Assembly: GCA_031289575.1 (NCBI GenBank)
Contig: JAITPE010000014.1
Location: forward strand, 1 to 7,872
Direction of reading: 5' to 3'
DNA from: Spirochaetia bacterium
Lineage (GTDB): Bacteria; Spirochaetota; UBA4802; UBA5550
Length of the DNA stretch: 7,872 nt
Shown here: positions 6,077-7,872 of the stretch, piece by piece
Position numbering within the stretch: the stretch's first letter is position 1
Layout of the letters: the number at the start of each line of letters is the position of its first letter
Notes under the pieces: generated by a model
What the model was told of the DNA's origin: nothing
Databases searched by the model: none
What the model saw: the letters and a program-made list of their open reading frames with translations, nothing else
Made by a program: the position numbers and the translations under genes

Positions 6077-6095
6077 AGTCCATATCGGCGTATTT
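6077..6095. repeat. 19-bp repeat, copy 2 (between the flavoprotein gene and tRNA-Arg)
   Basis: AGTCCATATCGGCGTATTT is noncoding here, lying just upstream of the flavoprotein ribosome-binding site and downstream of the tRNA. Read on the minus strand it would give KYADMD, matching KYADVD in copy 1, so it may be a scrap of a duplicated gene end. The match does not clearly extend on either side. Confidence 0.6.
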
Positions 6096-6109
6096 TTTTG
6101 TATATGCTT

Positions 6110-6181
6110 TGCTCTCCCCGGGAATCGAACCCGGGCCCCTGGTTCCGGAGACCAGTGCTCTATCCACTGAGCTAGGAGAGC
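6110..6181 (-). tRNA. tRNA-Arg, anticodon CCG (reads CGG)
   Basis: On the minus strand a complete 72-nt cloverleaf can be drawn. It has acceptor stem GCTCTCC/GGAGAGC (7 bp, perfect), D arm GCTC-AGTGGATA-GAGC, anticodon stem CTGGT/ACCAG around loop CTCCGGA with anticodon CCG, variable loop GGGC, T arm CCGGG-TTCGATT-CCCGG and discriminator A. The next bases on the minus strand are AAGC, so CCA is not encoded and must be added by CCA-adding enzyme. The anticodon CCG reads the arginine codon CGG. It precedes the flavoprotein gene with no clear terminator between them, and diverges from ispF. Confidence 0.95.
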
Positions 6182-6197
6182 TTATCTTTCTACGAAA

Positions 6198-6223
6198 GTT
6201 ATAATTTGTCTTTAAAAAGTCAA
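6198..6223 (-). promoter_or_regulatory. Possible promoter of tRNA-Arg
   Basis: On the minus strand TTGACT (6223-6218) and TATAAC (6203-6198) lie upstream of the tRNA 5' end at 6181 in an AT-rich stretch. Both boxes are near consensus, but the spacer is only 14 bases, shorter than the usual 16-18, so the pairing is uncertain. Initiation would fall about ten bases before the mature tRNA. Confidence 0.35.
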
Positions 6224-6253
6224 GAATCTTTAAATCATATCCTCAATTTTTGC

Positions 6254-6284
6254 TTTACAAAAGCGCGGCCGGGGATGATATAAC
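6254..6284 (+). promoter_or_regulatory. Possible promoter of ispF
   Basis: TTTACA (6254-6259) and TATAAC (6279-6284) each match consensus at five of six positions, with a 19-base spacer that is longer than ideal. The predicted first transcribed base falls at about 6288-6292, at or next to the ispF ATG (6289), so the mRNA would be leaderless or nearly so. Confidence 0.4.
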
Positions 6285-6288
6285 CGGC

Positions 6289-6801
6289 ATGGAAAATTTA
6301 CGCATTGGGAACGGATTCGACGCGCACGCGTTTTTGGAGGGCCGCGAGCTTGTTCTCGGAGGCAAAAAAATTCCGCATGAGAAGGGGCTTCTGGGGCATT
6401 CGGACGCGGATGTTCTTCTTCACGCAATCATGGACGCGCTCCTGAGCGCGGCCGCTCTGGGTGATATAGGCGTTCTTTTTCCGGACAGCGATGCGAGGTA
6501 TAAGAACATAAGCAGCATTGTTCTGCTCGGCGAGGTTTATTCTCTTTTGCAAAAGAACAATATGCGCATCATAAATATTGACTCAACCGTAATATGCGAA
6601 TCACCAAAAATAGCGGCTCATGTTTATGATATGAAACAAAATATTTCCATGGCGCTCGGCGGGCTTGCCCCGGAGCGCATAGGAATCAAGGGCACCACAA
6701 CCGAAGGTCTCGGCTTTACCGGAAGAGGGGAGGGCATAGCGGCTATGGCCGCAGCGCTGCTTCGCGTTGATCCGCAAGCCTATACCCGTGTTGGTACATA
6801 G
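6289..6801 (+). CDS. ispF: 2-C-methyl-D-erythritol 2,4-cyclodiphosphate synthase
   Basis: The protein has 170 residues, slightly longer than the usual 155-160. IspF cyclises CDP-ME 2-phosphate to MEcPP with loss of CMP, the fifth step of the MEP route to isoprenoid precursors; it works as a cytoplasmic homotrimer. Visible motifs are [11 protein letters not shown], with zinc ligands Asp11 and His13, [16 protein letters not shown] (36-51), with the third ligand His45, [11 protein letters not shown] (58-68), and the cytidine-side [16 protein letters not shown] (134-149). The ATG at 6289 was chosen because the conserved RIGNGFDAH starts five residues later; upstream in-frame TTG 6250 would add a non-conserved stretch. 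No proper Shine-Dalgarno is present (GGGG at 6271-6274 is 14 bases away). It is not next to ispD in this window. The TPR gene follows 40 bp downstream with no convincing terminator. Confidence 0.95.
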   Translation: MENLRIGNGFDAHAFLEGRELVLGGKKIPHEKGLLGHSDADVLLHAIMDALLSAAALGDIGVLFPDSDARYKNISSIVLLGEVYSLLQKNNMRIINIDSTVICESPKIAAHVYDMKQNISMALGGLAPERIGIKGTTTEGLGFTGRGEGIAAMAAALLRVDPQAYTRVGT

Positions 6802-6841
6802 AACGGCATGAAAAATTTTGCCGGCTAAACGAGGTAATACA

Positions 6842-7872
6842 GTGAAAGACAATGCCATTAAGAAGTACAGCAAGGCAATCGCTTTGAATCCGCAAGACGC
6901 GGAAGCATATTATAAGCGCGGCGGCATCTATTACGAAGAGGGCGATTATGACGCCTCCATTGCCGATTTTACTAAGGTAATAGACTTGGGTCCCGAAGAT
7001 GCCAATGTGTATAATGACCGGGGTAACTCCTATGCAGGTAAAAGAGAATACGACAGCGCTATCGCCGATTATAATAAAGCAATCAGTTTAAATCCTAAAT
7101 TTTCCACGGCGTATAATAACCGAGGGAATATCTATGCAGGAAAAGAAGACTACGACAGGGCTATCTCCGATTATAATAAAGCAATTGGTTTAGATCCTGA
7201 ATTTGTCCACGCGTATCTAAATCTGGGCAATACTTATTACACTAAAAGAGACTATGACAGCGCCATCGCTGAGTATACCCGTGTGATCAAATTAGATTCC
7301 CAAGGCGCGAAAGAAGTGTATTATAGCCGCGGCAATGCCTATTACGAGAAAAGAGATTATGATGCCGCTATTGCCGATTTTACCAAGGCACTCAGTTTAG
7401 ATTCCAAATATATTGATGCGTATAATAGGCGAGGCGATGCGTATGATGCAAAATGGGAATATAGAAGCGCCATTGTTGACTATACCAAGGTAATCGGATT
7501 GGATCCGGGAAATGTAAGGGCTTATAATAACCGGGGTAATGCCTATGATGAGGAAGGCGATTACGACAAAGCTATTACCGATTACACCAAGGTAATCGCT
7601 TTGAATCCTGAAGGTAACTACGCATACAATAACCGGGGTATGACCTATACCAATAAAAATAATTATGACGCCGCCATCTCCGATTTCACCAGGGCAATCG
7701 CTTTAGATCCGCAAGACCCAGAAGCATATTATAACCGCGGTAATGCTTATTACAAGAAAAGAGATTATGACGCCGCCATTCCCGATTTTACCAAGGCAAT
7801 CGCTTTGGATCCTAAAGGCGCGGAATTGTATTATAAGCGGGGCGCTGTCTATACCCAAAAAAGAGACTACGA
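6842..7872 (+). CDS. Tetratricopeptide-repeat (TPR) protein, 3' end beyond window
   Basis: The frame is open from GTG 6842 to the window edge with no stop, giving at least 343 residues. The start has GAGGT (6831-6835) six bases upstream. After an 18-residue lead that is itself the second helix of a TPR (YSKAIALNPQD), nine complete repeats run from residue 20 to 326 and a tenth begins at 327. The unit is about Y-x2-RG-x-x-Y-x3-x-x-YD-x-AI-x-D-[YF]-x-KAI-x-LDP, 34 residues long; the fourth unit has 35. The Gly, Tyr, Ala and Pro positions are the TPR consensus, so a right-handed superhelical scaffold for protein binding is expected. No signal peptide or membrane segment is visible at the N-terminus, so it appears cytoplasmic unless the true start lies elsewhere. 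The partner and function are unknown. It probably shares a transcript with ispF. Confidence 0.88.
   Translation, partial: MKDNAIKKYSKAIALNPQDAEAYYKRGGIYYEEGDYDASIADFTKVIDLGPEDANVYNDRGNSYAGKREYDSAIADYNKAISLNPKFSTAYNNRGNIYAGKEDYDRAISDYNKAIGLDPEFVHAYLNLGNTYYTKRDYDSAIAEYTRVIKLDSQGAKEVYYSRGNAYYEKRDYDAAIADFTKALSLDSKYIDAYNRRGDAYDAKWEYRSAIVDYTKVIGLDPGNVRAYNNRGNAYDEEGDYDKAITDYTKVIALNPEGNYAYNNRGMTYTNKNNYDAAISDFTRAIALDPQDPEAYYNRGNAYYKKRDYDAAIPDFTKAIALDPKGAELYYKRGAVYTQKRDY
6899..7872 (+). repeat. Tandem 102-bp coding repeat array (TPR units), continues past the window
   Basis: Nine full units with a 102-bp period (one of 105 bp) and part of a tenth are seen. Similarity is visible at DNA level and not only in protein: AAAAGAGATTATGAYGCCGC recurs in units five and nine, and a stretch around GCAAGAC..GAAGCATATTATAA recurs at the starts of units one and nine. 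This points to growth by unit duplication or to homogenisation between copies. Confidence 0.85.

Noticed and set aside
6071..6081. Small inverted repeat GGAC-GCA-GTCC downstream of tRNA-Arg
   Set aside because: A four-base-pair stem with no adjacent T-run on the minus strand is not convincing as a terminator.
6022..6204. Short plus-strand frame containing LSPGIEPGPLVPETSALSTE
   Set aside because: This is the familiar translation of the antisense strand of a tRNA gene, here tRNA-Arg.
6804..6823. Weak hairpin CGGCA...TGCCG between ispF and the TPR gene
   Set aside because: It has only five base pairs around a ten-base loop and no following T-run; too weak to call a terminator.
1..7872. CRISPR arrays, insertion sequences, integrases or phage genes
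   Set aside because: None seen: the only tandem repeats are the coding TPR units, and no transposase, integrase or phage structural motif appears in any frame.

Overview
The window looks like chromosomal DNA from an uncultured, probably Gram-negative-type bacterium. The supporting signs are de novo purine genes, an AroG-type DAHP synthase, the MEP-pathway gene ispF, a nitroreductase with a Sec-type signal peptide, and a tRNA gene whose CCA end is not encoded. The housekeeping genes are moderately GC-rich. The long form of PurQ, the NDK with an insertion and the large TPR protein recall candidate phyla such as Elusimicrobiota or Omnitrophota. That placement is a low-confidence guess; no marker here fixes the taxonomy.

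Layout from left to right. Bases 2-2103 (+) hold the 3' end of purL, purQ and a DAHP synthase gene, tightly spaced and each with a good Shine-Dalgarno site. Bases 2162-3891 (+) hold a visibly AT-richer two-gene unit: an ABC/OLD-like AAA ATPase followed after 2 bp by a DUF3226-type TOPRIM-like protein. This ATPase plus TOPRIM pair is the accessory part of the window and the best candidate for an antiviral or genome-defence system; it resembles a split OLD/GajA nuclease and is analogous to AriA/AriB of PARIS and to AbiL. Bases 3976-4617 (+) encode an exported nitroreductase. A strong hairpin at 4625-4654 separates it from the convergent genes.

On the minus strand, read from right to left, are tRNA-Arg(CCG) (6181-6110), an Isf-like iron-sulfur flavoprotein with an added zinc ribbon (6046-5192) and ndk (5136-4654). 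No clear terminator separates the tRNA from the flavoprotein gene. Diverging from the tRNA on the plus strand is ispF (6289-6801), which lacks a clear Shine-Dalgarno site and may be leaderless. It is followed after 40 bp by a TPR-repeat gene that starts at GTG 6842 and runs off the right edge with nine complete repeats and part of a tenth.

How the genes work together: purL/purQ (FGAM synthesis), aroF-type (entry to the shikimate pathway), ndk (NTP pools) and ispF (isoprenoid precursors) are core anabolism with no special link beyond proximity. The ATPase/TOPRIM pair almost certainly acts as one unit. No transposase, integrase, CRISPR array or rRNA was seen, and no gene-free stretch exceeds 300 bases.
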